64,000 bases of DNA, taken from JBEKCP01 sp049509515. GTDB taxonomy: Bacteria > Planctomycetota > Planctomycetia > Pirellulales > Thermoguttaceae. Of this stretch, positions 52,511-59,397 are shown piece by piece. The stretch spans positions 62,001 to 126,000 of the forward strand of contig JBEKZV010000005.1 in NCBI GenBank assembly GCA_049509515.1, given 5' to 3'. A program made the translations under genes and the position numbers. Position 1 is the first letter of the stretch. Each line of letters starts with the position of its first letter. The notes beneath the pieces were generated by a model. The model was not told the origin of the DNA. It searched no databases and saw nothing but the letters and a program-made list of their open reading frames with translations.

Positions 52511-52852
52511 ATGACCGGTGAACAACTAGAGCACGAGGGAATGTGGGACTTACGGCTGTATGTGTCCAATCACACGCTGAGGAGTGTGGCGGCCTACGAA
52601 AATCCCAAGCGGATGTGCGAGCAGCACCACGCCGGGAATTACCGGATCGAGGCCACGGCTGCCATACGCAAGCTGGCCGACGCGAAGAAGGCCGGGCTGC
52701 CGATCATCGCGATGACCGCCCACGCCTACAAGAGCGACCAGGAGCGGTGCCTGGCCGCCGGCATGGATGCGTACATCAGCAAGCCCGTCAACCGGCAGGA
52801 GCTCATCGAGATGGCGGAGCGGATCGGGGAGGGCGGCGGTTTCGACCACTGA
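52511..52852 (+). pseudogene. Chimera: KaiB N-terminal part joined to receiver-domain C-terminal part
   Basis: 113 residues from ATG 52511. Residues about 11-48 match the front of KaiB proteins (MWDLRLYVSNHTLRSVAAYENP, then CEQHHAGNYRIEA). From about residue 49 the sequence becomes the second half of a response-regulator receiver (IRKLADAKKAGLPIIAMTAHAYKS, then CLAAGMDAYISKPVNRQELI), with the conserved Thr/Ala and the SKP lysine. The second half of KaiB and the first half of the receiver, including the phosphorylated Asp, are absent. The frame is kept across the join near 52652. The receiver part resembles the one in the histidine kinase at 55756-58584. Whether the product folds or does anything is doubtful. 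Confidence 0.8.
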
Positions 52853-53077
52853 AGGAGGCTGCGACGATGCACCGCATGGACAATCCCGCGGGGACATGGG
52901 ATATGGTATACTGAACTGGCTCTATCGGCATCCCGCGGCGGCTGCGGAGCTTCCGCCGCCGGACGAGCCGAAGCGGCGGGCGTTCCCCGGGCGGCTTGGC
53001 GGGGACAGCCCGGCCGAAACGATTTCGCGGCCCGGACGCGTCCGGCCGGGCCGCACAACACGTCAAGGGAGAACTTC

Positions 53078-53920
53078 ATGGCAAAGCAACCCGCGGCGAC
53101 CCCGACTTCCCCAGCCACCGGGCTGGGCACCGACGACAGCTTCCGCCTGCTGGTGGAGAGCGTCAAAGACTACGCCATCATCATGCTCGACCCCGAGGGG
53201 CGGGTTGCCAGTTGGAACGCCGGCGCGGAACGCATCAAAGGCTACCGCCCCGACGAGATCGTGGGCAAGCACTTCTCCTGCTTCTATCCCGCCGAGGCCG
53301 TCGCGCGCGGCGTGCCCGAACAGGAATTGCGGGCGGCAGCCAAGGAAGGCCGCTTCGAGGACGAGGGCTGGCGGGTGCGGAAGGACGGAAAGCAGTTCTG
53401 GGCCAACGCCATCCTCTCGGCCTTGCGCGACAAGGACGGCACGCTGCGGGGCTTCGCAAAAGTGACGCGCGACCTGAGCGAACGCAAGCAGGCCGAGGAA
53501 CAGATTCAGCAGCAGGCCAGGGAGATCATGGAGCTGTCGACCCCCGTGATGCAGGTCTGGCAGGGGGTGGTGGTCGCGCCGCTGATCGGCTCGCTGGACA
53601 GCCAGCGGACCCAGCAATTCATGGAGCGGTTGCTCAACCGCATCGTCGAGACCAATTCGCCGCTGGCCCTGGTGGACATCATGGGCGTCCCCACGATCGA
53701 CACCCAGACGGCGCAACACCTGATCGAGACCATCAGCGCCGTCCGCCTGCTGGGGGCGCAGGTGGTGCTGACGGGCGTGCGGCCGGCCATCGCCCAAACG
53801 CTCGTACACCTGGGCATCGACCTGTCGGGCATCCTCACGCGATCCTCCCTGGCCGCCGGACTGCGGGTGGCCCTGGACATGCTGAGCCTGGAAGTCGTCG
53901 CCAAGAACGGCAAACCCTGA
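53078..53920 (+). CDS. RsbR-like stressosome protein: PAS plus STAS domain
   Basis: 280 residues from ATG 53078, with AAGGGAG upstream. Residues about 20-140 are a PAS domain (DSFRLLVESVKDYAIIMLDPEGRVASWNAGAERIKGY, GFAKVTRDLSERKQAEEQ). A short coiled-coil leads to a STAS domain (160-275) with the RsbR pattern LVDIMGVPTIDTQTAQHLI, whose threonine in DT corresponds to the RsbT-phosphorylated site. MELSTPVMQVWQGVVVAPLIGSLDSQR is the usual start of that STAS domain. A PAS sensor replaces the globin-like domain of Bacillus RsbR, so the input is probably redox, light or a small ligand. First gene of the rsb operon. RsbS-like follows after 12 bases. Confidence 0.92.
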   Translation: MAKQPAATPTSPATGLGTDDSFRLLVESVKDYAIIMLDPEGRVASWNAGAERIKGYRPDEIVGKHFSCFYPAEAVARGVPEQELRAAAKEGRFEDEGWRVRKDGKQFWANAILSALRDKDGTLRGFAKVTRDLSERKQAEEQIQQQAREIMELSTPVMQVWQGVVVAPLIGSLDSQRTQQFMERLLNRIVETNSPLALVDIMGVPTIDTQTAQHLIETISAVRLLGAQVVLTGVRPAIAQTLVHLGIDLSGILTRSSLAAGLRVALDMLSLEVVAKNGKP

Positions 53921-53932
53921 CGAAAGGACGCT

Positions 53933-54307
53933 ATGGCCACCGAAAACATCTCGGTCATCAAACTCCGCAACCTGTTGCTGGTCACCGTGCCGCCCGACCC
54001 GGACGACCAGACGGTATCCGCGCTCCAGGAGCAAGTGCTGCAGGCCATGGCGCAGCACGAGTGCCGCGGCCTGGTCCTGGACATTTCCACCGTCGAGACC
54101 CTGGACTCCTTCTTTGCGCGGACCATCGCCGAAACCGTGCAGATGGTGGGTTTGATGGGCGGCCGCACGGTGCTGGCGGGCATGCGCGCCAGCGTGGCCG
54201 TCACCGCGACCCAGCTCGGCTTGACGATGGGCAAGGCGCTTACGGCCCTGGACGTGGACCGGGCGCTCGATCTGCTCGACTCGGCGCCATCCGGGGACGG
54301 CGTATGA
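53933..54307 (+). CDS. rsbS: RsbS-like STAS-domain protein (stressosome scaffold)
   Basis: 124 residues, a single STAS domain. The RsbS phosphorylation site is preserved: VLDISTVETLDSFFARTI contains DSF, where Bacillus RsbS carries the Ser that RsbT phosphorylates. In known stressosomes RsbS holds RsbT in an inactive complex with RsbR, and phosphorylation frees RsbT. The opening SVIKLRNLLLVTVPPDPDDQT is also RsbS-like. Its stop overlaps the ATG of the next gene by four bases (ATGA), which implies coupled translation with RsbT. Confidence 0.9.
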   Translation: MATENISVIKLRNLLLVTVPPDPDDQTVSALQEQVLQAMAQHECRGLVLDISTVETLDSFFARTIAETVQMVGLMGGRTVLAGMRASVAVTATQLGLTMGKALTALDVDRALDLLDSAPSGDGV

Positions 54308-54714
54308 ACGCAGCAAGCCACGGCGAATTCCGCATCGGTTCCGAAAGCGACATCGTGGCGGCGCGCAAAGTCGTTCGCAACGCGGCCACCGCCTTGGGCT
54401 TCGGCATCACGGACGTGACGCGCATCGTTACCGCCGCTTCCGAGCTGACCCGCAACATCTACCACTATGCGCGGTCCGGCGTCATGCGTTGGCGGGCCAT
54501 AAGCCGGGACGCCCGGCTGGGCCTGGAACTGACCTTCGAGGACAGCGGGCCGGGGATTCCCGATGTCGCCAAGGCGATGGAAGCGGGCTTCACTACCAGC
54601 AAGGGACTGGGCCTGGGGCTGCCCGGCGCCAAACGCTTGATGGACGAAATGACCGTCCGATCGCAGGTTGGCAAAGGCACCACGGTGGAGGTCCGCAAAT
54701 GGCTGAGGAAATAG
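54304..54714 (+). CDS. rsbT: RsbT-like serine/threonine kinase (GHKL ATPase)
   Basis: 136 residues from ATG 54304, overlapping the RsbS-like stop. The GHKL boxes are all there: SELTRNIYHYA (N box with the catalytic Asn), TFEDSGPGIPD (G1) and SKGLGLGLPGAKRLMDE (G2), then the closing GKGTTVEVRKWLRK. As RsbT does, it should phosphorylate its RsbR- and RsbS-like partners and, when released, act on a downstream effector. Here the gene immediately after (one base) encodes a HATPase-phosphatase fusion and not an RsbU, so the released kinase may signal differently. Confidence 0.92.
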   Translation: MNAASHGEFRIGSESDIVAARKVVRNAATALGFGITDVTRIVTAASELTRNIYHYARSGVMRWRAISRDARLGLELTFEDSGPGIPDVAKAMEAGFTTSKGLGLGLPGAKRLMDEMTVRSQVGKGTTVEVRKWLRK

Positions 54715-54715
54715 A

Positions 54716-55759
54716 ATGCTGCCACCGTCCCAAACCATGGCAGTCGACCACGAGAGCGGCGTGGGGGCGGCGCGGCGCGCTGCGCGGGCCCTTGCCGCCG
54801 CCTTGGGCTTCGCGCCGACGGCCTGCGAGGAGATTGCCCTCGCCATGACGGAGCTGGCCACCAACCTGCTCAAGCACGCCCGCGGAGGGACGCTCACCCT
54901 GACGCCGCTGGCCGGCGGCGGGCGGATCGGGTTGGAGATCGAGTCGCGTGACGAGGGGCCGGGCATCGCCGACGTCGAGCAGGCCCTCGGCGACCGTTAC
55001 TCGACGGCCGGCACCCGCGGCACGGGCCTGGGAGCGGTCAACCGCCTGATGGATGAGCTGGACATCACCTCGCGCCGCGGCGGCGCCACCCGCGTCGTAT
55101 GCCGCAAATGGCTCCGCGCGCACCAGGCCAGCTCGCGGCCGTGCCCCTTGGCCTTCGGCGTGGCCACGCGCCCGCGGCACTTGGGCCAGCTCAACGGCGA
55201 CGCCTTCGTCCTCAGTCAATGGGCCGAGAGCGCGCTGGTGGGCATCATCGACGGGCTGGGCCACGGGCAGTTCGCCCACCGTGCCGCCCAGACCGCGCGG
55301 CAGTACGTGGAGAGCCATTTCGACCTGCCGCTGGAACAGATATTCCGGGGCGTGGGCCGCGCCTGCCGCGCCACCCGCGGCGTGGTGATGGCCCTGGCGC
55401 GCTTCGACTGGGGCCGGGAGCGGCTGGTCTTCGCCTCGGTGGGCAACATCGCGGTACGCGTATTCTCCCGCGGCGAGCCGTTTCACTTCGTCATCCGTCG
55501 AGGCGTCATCGGACTCAACGCGCCCGCCGCCGCGGTGACGGAGTATCCCTGGTCGCCCGACCACATCCTCGTACTGCACTCCGACGGCGTGGCCACGCAC
55601 TGGGGCTGGAAGGATTTCCCGGGCTGGGCGGACCCGCAAGCGGCGGGCACCGCGGAGCGGTCGCCGCCGGCCGCGGCCATGGCGCAGGAGCTGTTGCGAG
55701 CCAAGGCCAAAGACGAGGACGATGCCACGGTGATCGTGGTCGGAAACTCGATCCCATGA
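54716..55759 (+). CDS. Fusion of anti-sigma-type HATPase and SpoIIE/RsbX-like phosphatase
   Basis: 347 residues from ATG 54716, one base after the RsbT-like stop. Residues about 10-135 are a second GHKL kinase domain (LAMTELATNLLKHARGGTL, ESRDEGPGIADVEQAL, GTRGTGLGAVNRLMDELDITS). Residues about 150-345 are a PP2C-type phosphatase of the SpoIIE/RsbX class (GVATRPRHLGQLNGDAFV, VGIIDGLGHGQFAHRAA, LVLHSDGVATHW, DEDDATVIVVG) with the metal-binding Asp residues. In Bacillus, RsbX resets the stressosome by removing phosphate from RsbS and RsbR. Joining a kinase-like and a phosphatase domain in one chain could link the two steps. The stop overlaps the histidine kinase start (ATGA). Confidence 0.9.
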   Translation: MLPPSQTMAVDHESGVGAARRAARALAAALGFAPTACEEIALAMTELATNLLKHARGGTLTLTPLAGGGRIGLEIESRDEGPGIADVEQALGDRYSTAGTRGTGLGAVNRLMDELDITSRRGGATRVVCRKWLRAHQASSRPCPLAFGVATRPRHLGQLNGDAFVLSQWAESALVGIIDGLGHGQFAHRAAQTARQYVESHFDLPLEQIFRGVGRACRATRGVVMALARFDWGRERLVFASVGNIAVRVFSRGEPFHFVIRRGVIGLNAPAAAVTEYPWSPDHILVLHSDGVATHWGWKDFPGWADPQAAGTAERSPPAAAMAQELLRAKAKDEDDATVIVVGNSIP

Positions 55760-58584
55760 AAACAAAGACCCTCCCGGAGCAACTCGCCGAGGCTGAAGCG
55801 GCGATACGTGCGCTGCAGGACGAGCTGGCCGACACGAACCGCGGGCTGGTCGCGCTGAGCATGGAGCTGGACGAGCGCGTCGAGGAGCGGACGACGGAGC
55901 TGGCCCGCAGCAATACGGCCCTGCGCGCGGAGATCGCCGAGCGCCAGCGGGTGGAAGAGGCGCTGCGCGCCAGCGCCGCGGACTGGGAACGCACGTTCAA
56001 TTCCGTCCCGGACTGCGTGGCCATCCTGGACGTCGAGCACCGCATCGTTCGCGCCAACCGGGCGATGGCGGAACGCTTGGGCCTGACGACCGAGCAGTGC
56101 GCCGGACTGCGGTGCTACGAGGCCGTCCACGGCACGACGCAGCCGCCCGATTTCTGCCCGCACACGCACACCTGCCGGGACCGCCGCGAGAACACGGCCG
56201 AGGTACACGAGCCGCGGCTGGGCGGAGACTTCCTGGTGAGCACGACCCCCCGGCTCGACGAGCAGGGCCGGCTCATGGGCGCGGTACACGTCGCCCGCGA
56301 CATCACCGGGCGGAAGCGGGCCGAGGAGCGAACGCGGCTTCTCTCCGAGGTCACTGCCCGGTTGCTCTCCAGCGACCAGCCGCAGCAGATCGTCGAGTCG
56401 CTGTGCCGCAAGGTCATGGCACACCTCGATTGCCACGCCTTCTTCAATTTCCTGGTGGACGAGCAGGCCGGCCGCCTGCACCTCAACGCCTGCGCCGGCA
56501 TACCGGTCGAGGCGGCCCGCAAGATCGAGTGGCTCGACTTTGGCGTGGCGGTGTGCGGCTGCGTGGCGCGGGACGGCCGCCGCATCGTGGCGGAGCACGT
56601 TCAGACCACGCCCGACCCCCGCACCGATCTGGTCCGCGGTTTCGGCATCCAGGCGTACGCCTGCCACCCGCTCTTGAACCAGGGCCGGGTCATCGGGACG
56701 CTTTCGTTCGGCTCGCGGACGAAGCCCGCGTTTGGCGAGGATGAGCTGCGGCTGATGAACGCGGTGGCCGACCACGTGGCCATCGCCGTGCAGCGCATCC
56801 GCCTGCTGGAATCCCTGGAGCAGACGGCGCATGCGGCCGAGGCGGCCAACGAGGCCAAGGGAAGGTTCCTGGCGAATATCAGCCACGAGCTGCGCACGCC
56901 GATGAACGCCATCCTCGGCATGATCGACGTCGCGATGCCGAAAGCGGCTCATCCGATCGTCAAGGACTGCCTGCAGACCGTGAAGGGGTCGGCGGACCTG
57001 CTGTTGACTTTGTTGAACGATCTTCTGGACAGCTCGAAAATCGACGCGGGAAAACTGGAGCTGGAATCGGCCCCGTTCAGCCTGCGGCGCATGCTGGACC
57101 AGGTCACCCGCGTGCTCGCCGTTCGCGCCGCTGAAAAAGGGCTGCGTTTCTCGTGCCGCGTGCCGGAGGAAACTCCGGACGCCCTGGTGGGCGACCGGAC
57201 CCGCTTGCAGCAGGTCCTGCTCAACCTCGCCGGAAACGCGACCAAGTTCACGGAGCGCGGCGAAGTGGAGATCAGTCTCCGCGTGGCGGAGCCGGTCGTC
57301 AGTTGTCCGTTGCCGGTTGCAACGGACCACGGACCACGGACCACGGACGACCGGTCCCCCGTCCCCAGTCCCCCGTCCCCTTCCGTTACCCTGGAGTTCA
57401 GCGTGCGGGACACGGGCATCGGAATCTCGCGGTCCGACCTGGGGCGGATCTTCCAACCGTTCTCCCAGGCCGATGCCTCGACCACACGACGCTTCGGAGG
57501 CACGGGACTGGGCCTGTCGATCTCGCAAAGCCTGGTCGCGATGATGGGCGGGCGCATCTGGGTTGAAAGCGAAATGGGAAAGGGGAGCAGTTTCTACTTT
57601 ACGGTTCGGCTGCCCTTGGCGGCCGAGCCGCCCGGCGAAGGGGAGGCCTCCTTCGACGTCGCCCCGGCCGCGCCCGCCAAGCTGCGGATTCTCCTGGTCG
57701 AAGACAACCCGGCGAACCAGAAGTTGGCCGCTTACATTCTCGGGGAGCGCGGCCATGCCGTCGAGATTGCGGGCAGCGGCGAGCAGGCACTTCGCTTGAC
57801 GCGCCGGCAGCCCTACGACGTGATCCTCATGGACGTGCAAATGCCCGGCATGGACGGCTTGGAAGCCGCGGCCGCGATCCGCAAGAAGGAGGGATTAGGG
57901 ATTGGGGATTGGGGATTAGACGTAGACAAACCGGCAGCGTCTGATGCTCGGAATCTAATCCCTAATCCCCAATCCCCAATCCCTTCTCGCCGCGTGCCGA
58001 TCATCGCCATGACGGCCCACGCGATGAAGGGCGACCGGGATCGCTGCCTGGCGGCGGGCATGGACGGCTACCTTGCCAAGCCGATCAACGCCCGGGAGAT
58101 GATCGGCCTCGTCGAAAGCCTGGCACGGCGGGGCTTGGGGATCGGGGATCGGGGATCGGAAGGAGAAAAGCCGGCAACGTCCGAGTCCCAACATCTAATC
58201 CCCAATCCCCAATCCCCAATCCCTGTTTTCGACCCTCAAGAGGCGCTTTCGCGGTGCTTCCACAGCCAAGACATGGCGCGGGAGATGATCCAGTGCTTCT
58301 TTGACGAAGTGGACAACTTGTTCCCGCACATGCGGGCGGCCCTCGCGAAAGGCGACCTCGTGGAAGTCGGCCGGCTAGGACACCGGATGAAGGGAACGGT
58401 AGTCTATCTTGGGGCGCAACCGGCCAAGGAAGCCGCGCTGCGGGTGGAGCGGTTCTGCCAGCCCGGCGGCGGCGCCCCATCCGAAGCGGAGGAAGCCGTC
58501 AACGCCCTGGAGCGCGAGTGCCTGGCGTTGAAAGCCGCATTGAGCGAGCATCCGCCGGCCGCCGAACTGAAGCCGGCCGACTGA
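55756..58584 (+). CDS. Hybrid histidine kinase: PAS-GAF-HisKA-HATPase-REC-HPt
   Basis: 942 residues from ATG 55756. An N-terminal coiled coil (LAEAEAAIRALQDELADTN..) leads to a PAS domain with a CPHTHTC cysteine/histidine cluster, a GAF domain (LLSEVTARLLSSDQPQQIVESLCRK..), HisKA with phospho-His377 (NISHELRTPMN), HATPase_c (NLAGNATKFTE, RDTGIGI, FGGTGLGLSIS), a receiver with Asp693 (DVILMDVQMPGMDG), and an HPt domain with His876 (RLGHRMKGT). It is cytosolic and the last gene of the rsb operon, four-base overlap with the phosphatase. Three segments (about residues 515-544, 713-744 and 792-825) are palindromic low-complexity DNA read in frame. All lie in loops or linkers, so the enzyme can still be functional. 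Confidence 0.93.
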   Translation: MKTKTLPEQLAEAEAAIRALQDELADTNRGLVALSMELDERVEERTTELARSNTALRAEIAERQRVEEALRASAADWERTFNSVPDCVAILDVEHRIVRANRAMAERLGLTTEQCAGLRCYEAVHGTTQPPDFCPHTHTCRDRRENTAEVHEPRLGGDFLVSTTPRLDEQGRLMGAVHVARDITGRKRAEERTRLLSEVTARLLSSDQPQQIVESLCRKVMAHLDCHAFFNFLVDEQAGRLHLNACAGIPVEAARKIEWLDFGVAVCGCVARDGRRIVAEHVQTTPDPRTDLVRGFGIQAYACHPLLNQGRVIGTLSFGSRTKPAFGEDELRLMNAVADHVAIAVQRIRLLESLEQTAHAAEAANEAKGRFLANISHELRTPMNAILGMIDVAMPKAAHPIVKDCLQTVKGSADLLLTLLNDLLDSSKIDAGKLELESAPFSLRRMLDQVTRVLAVRAAEKGLRFSCRVPEETPDALVGDRTRLQQVLLNLAGNATKFTERGEVEISLRVAEPVVSCPLPVATDHGPRTTDDRSPVPSPPSPSVTLEFSVRDTGIGISRSDLGRIFQPFSQADASTTRRFGGTGLGLSISQSLVAMMGGRIWVESEMGKGSSFYFTVRLPLAAEPPGEGEASFDVAPAAPAKLRILLVEDNPANQKLAAYILGERGHAVEIAGSGEQALRLTRRQPYDVILMDVQMPGMDGLEAAAAIRKKEGLGIGDWGLDVDKPAASDARNLIPNPQSPIPSRRVPIIAMTAHAMKGDRDRCLAAGMDGYLAKPINAREMIGLVESLARRGLGIGDRGSEGEKPATSESQHLIPNPQSPIPVFDPQEALSRCFHSQDMAREMIQCFFDEVDNLFPHMRAALAKGDLVEVGRLGHRMKGTVVYLGAQPAKEAALRVERFCQPGGGAPSEAEEAVNALERECLALKAALSEHPPAAELKPAD
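57298..57387. repeat. In-frame low-complexity palindromic insertion 1 in histidine kinase
   Basis: GTCCGTTGC (57305-57313) and GCAACGGAC (57319-57327) form a hairpin. Three GGACCAC units and repeated GTCCCC units follow. Encodes a Pro/Ser/Asp-rich loop between two strands of the ATPase domain (after VEISLRV and before LEFSVRDTGIGI). Confidence 0.85.
57890..57985. repeat. In-frame palindromic insertion 2 in histidine kinase
   Basis: GGATT(A/G)GGGATTGGGG units on the left are mirrored by CCCCAATCCC units on the right, about 50 bases apart. Encodes EGLGIGDWGLDV and NLIPNPQSPIPS, about 32 extra residues in the receiver, at the loop before PIIAMTAHAMKGD. Confidence 0.92.
58129..58230. repeat. In-frame palindromic insertion 3 in histidine kinase
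   Basis: Same family as insertion 2 (GGGGATCGGGGATCGG on the left, CCCCAATCCCCAATCCC on the right). Encodes RGLGIGDRGSEGEK and LIPNPQSPIPVF in the linker between receiver and HPt domains. Confidence 0.92.
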
Positions 58585-58629
58585 TCTTGCAGAACGGCGG
58601 GCCGGAAAGCGTGAATTGTGCCAGGTCAT

Positions 58630-58710
58630 TCAGGTTCGCTTCGTCCGCCGGCCGGCGCGGCGGCGGGCTTTGCCGGCAGGCGCGGCGGGCTTGGCCGCCG
58701 GGGGCAAAGG
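58630..58710 (-). pseudogene. Duplicate of the 3' end of the VWA gene
   Basis: On the minus strand a frame ends KARRRAGRRTKRT followed by TGA at 58632-58630. The VWA gene at 59398-62196 ends QARRRAGHRTKRT. The DNA 58633-58700 (GGTTCGCTTCGTCCG and on) aligns with 59401-59470, including Ala/Lys/Pro-rich codons. The toxin and antitoxin genes lie between the two copies. There is no start codon, so this is only a fragment. Confidence 0.8.
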
Positions 58711-58784
58711 CAAGGAGATTCAGGGCTCCCGAACCCTTTGTTCCCCCCAACTTGCCAGCACTTTCCGCGCCCCCTGTCGGCCGC

Positions 58785-59075
58785 CTACCGACCGGCCCAG
58801 TACATGGGCTTGCGCTTGGTGTGCGCCACGGCGATCACCACCACGTCCTCGTCGTGGAAGCGAAAGACCACTTGAAACGGGAAGCGGCCCATTAGGTAGT
58901 AGCGATGCCTCGTGTCGCAACGAGGAAATCGCTGCGGGTCGGACGCAATCGCTTCGAGTGCGCCCGCGAATTCAGTCTCAAATCGCTGGGCCGTCCGGAT
59001 GCTCCGTTCGGCGTACCAGCGGAATGCCTCCGCGTAGTCAGCCTCGGCGGCCGAAGATACGACAACTCTAGCCAT
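58785..59075 (-). CDS. ParE/RelE-superfamily toxin
   Basis: 96 residues. ParE fold pattern: VVVSSAAEADYAEAFRWYAERSIRTAQRFETEFAGALEAI, then FPRCDTRHRYYLMGRFPFQVVFRFHDEDVVVIAVAHTKRKPMYW. The last stretch, with the HTKRKPxYW ending, is typical. Members either poison DNA gyrase (ParE) or cut mRNA at ribosomes (RelE). The long first two helices favour the ParE side. Its start overlaps the antitoxin's stop by 8 bases, the usual antitoxin-first order with coupled translation. Confidence 0.92.
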   Translation of the reverse strand: MARVVVSSAAEADYAEAFRWYAERSIRTAQRFETEFAGALEAIASDPQRFPRCDTRHRYYLMGRFPFQVVFRFHDEDVVVIAVAHTKRKPMYWAGR

Positions 59076-59304
59076 CCATGCCAGCCTTGCGGCGAGCCCG
59101 ATCCCGGACCTCCGGCCAAGGCGAGGCGGTCATTCGCCCAGCGTCGTACTGCTCGGAACGCCGCTGCGACTCGGCAATCCACTCCTCGCTTGGTGGGGCC
59201 CAGTCTTCCGGCGTCGTGGTGTCCCACAACGCCTCGATAAGTCGGGCTCGTTCACCGGCGGGCAGGGCCCGTGCGGCATCGATGATTTCCTGGAGCGTGC
59301 TCAT
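59068..59304 (-). CDS. Antitoxin of the putative addiction-module family
   Basis: 78 residues from ATG 59304. Helical, acidic and short: STLQEIIDAARALPAGERARLIEALWDTTTPEDW then PPSEEWIAESQRRSEQYDAGRMTASPWPEVRDRARRKAG. This is the Pfam-type addiction module antitoxin found upstream of ParE-like toxins, with the C-terminal PWPEVRDRARRK helix that binds the toxin. No DNA-binding helix-turn-helix is evident. The pair lies between two copies of the tail of the VWA gene. Confidence 0.9.
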   Translation of the reverse strand: MSTLQEIIDAARALPAGERARLIEALWDTTTPEDWAPPSEEWIAESQRRSEQYDAGRMTASPWPEVRDRARRKAGMDG

Positions 59305-59397
59305 GGTGTCATTATACCCGGGCTTCAGGAGAACTGCGACACCCCTTGAGCCTGCAAAAGGGGCCTGCAAAAGAAGGGGCCCGGAGTCTTGTCTATT

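Noticed and set aside
55099..55755. Upstream extension of the histidine kinase frame
   Set aside because: This part is out of frame within the phosphatase gene. The kinase starts at ATG 55756, overlapping the phosphatase stop, with a normal coiled-coil N-terminus.
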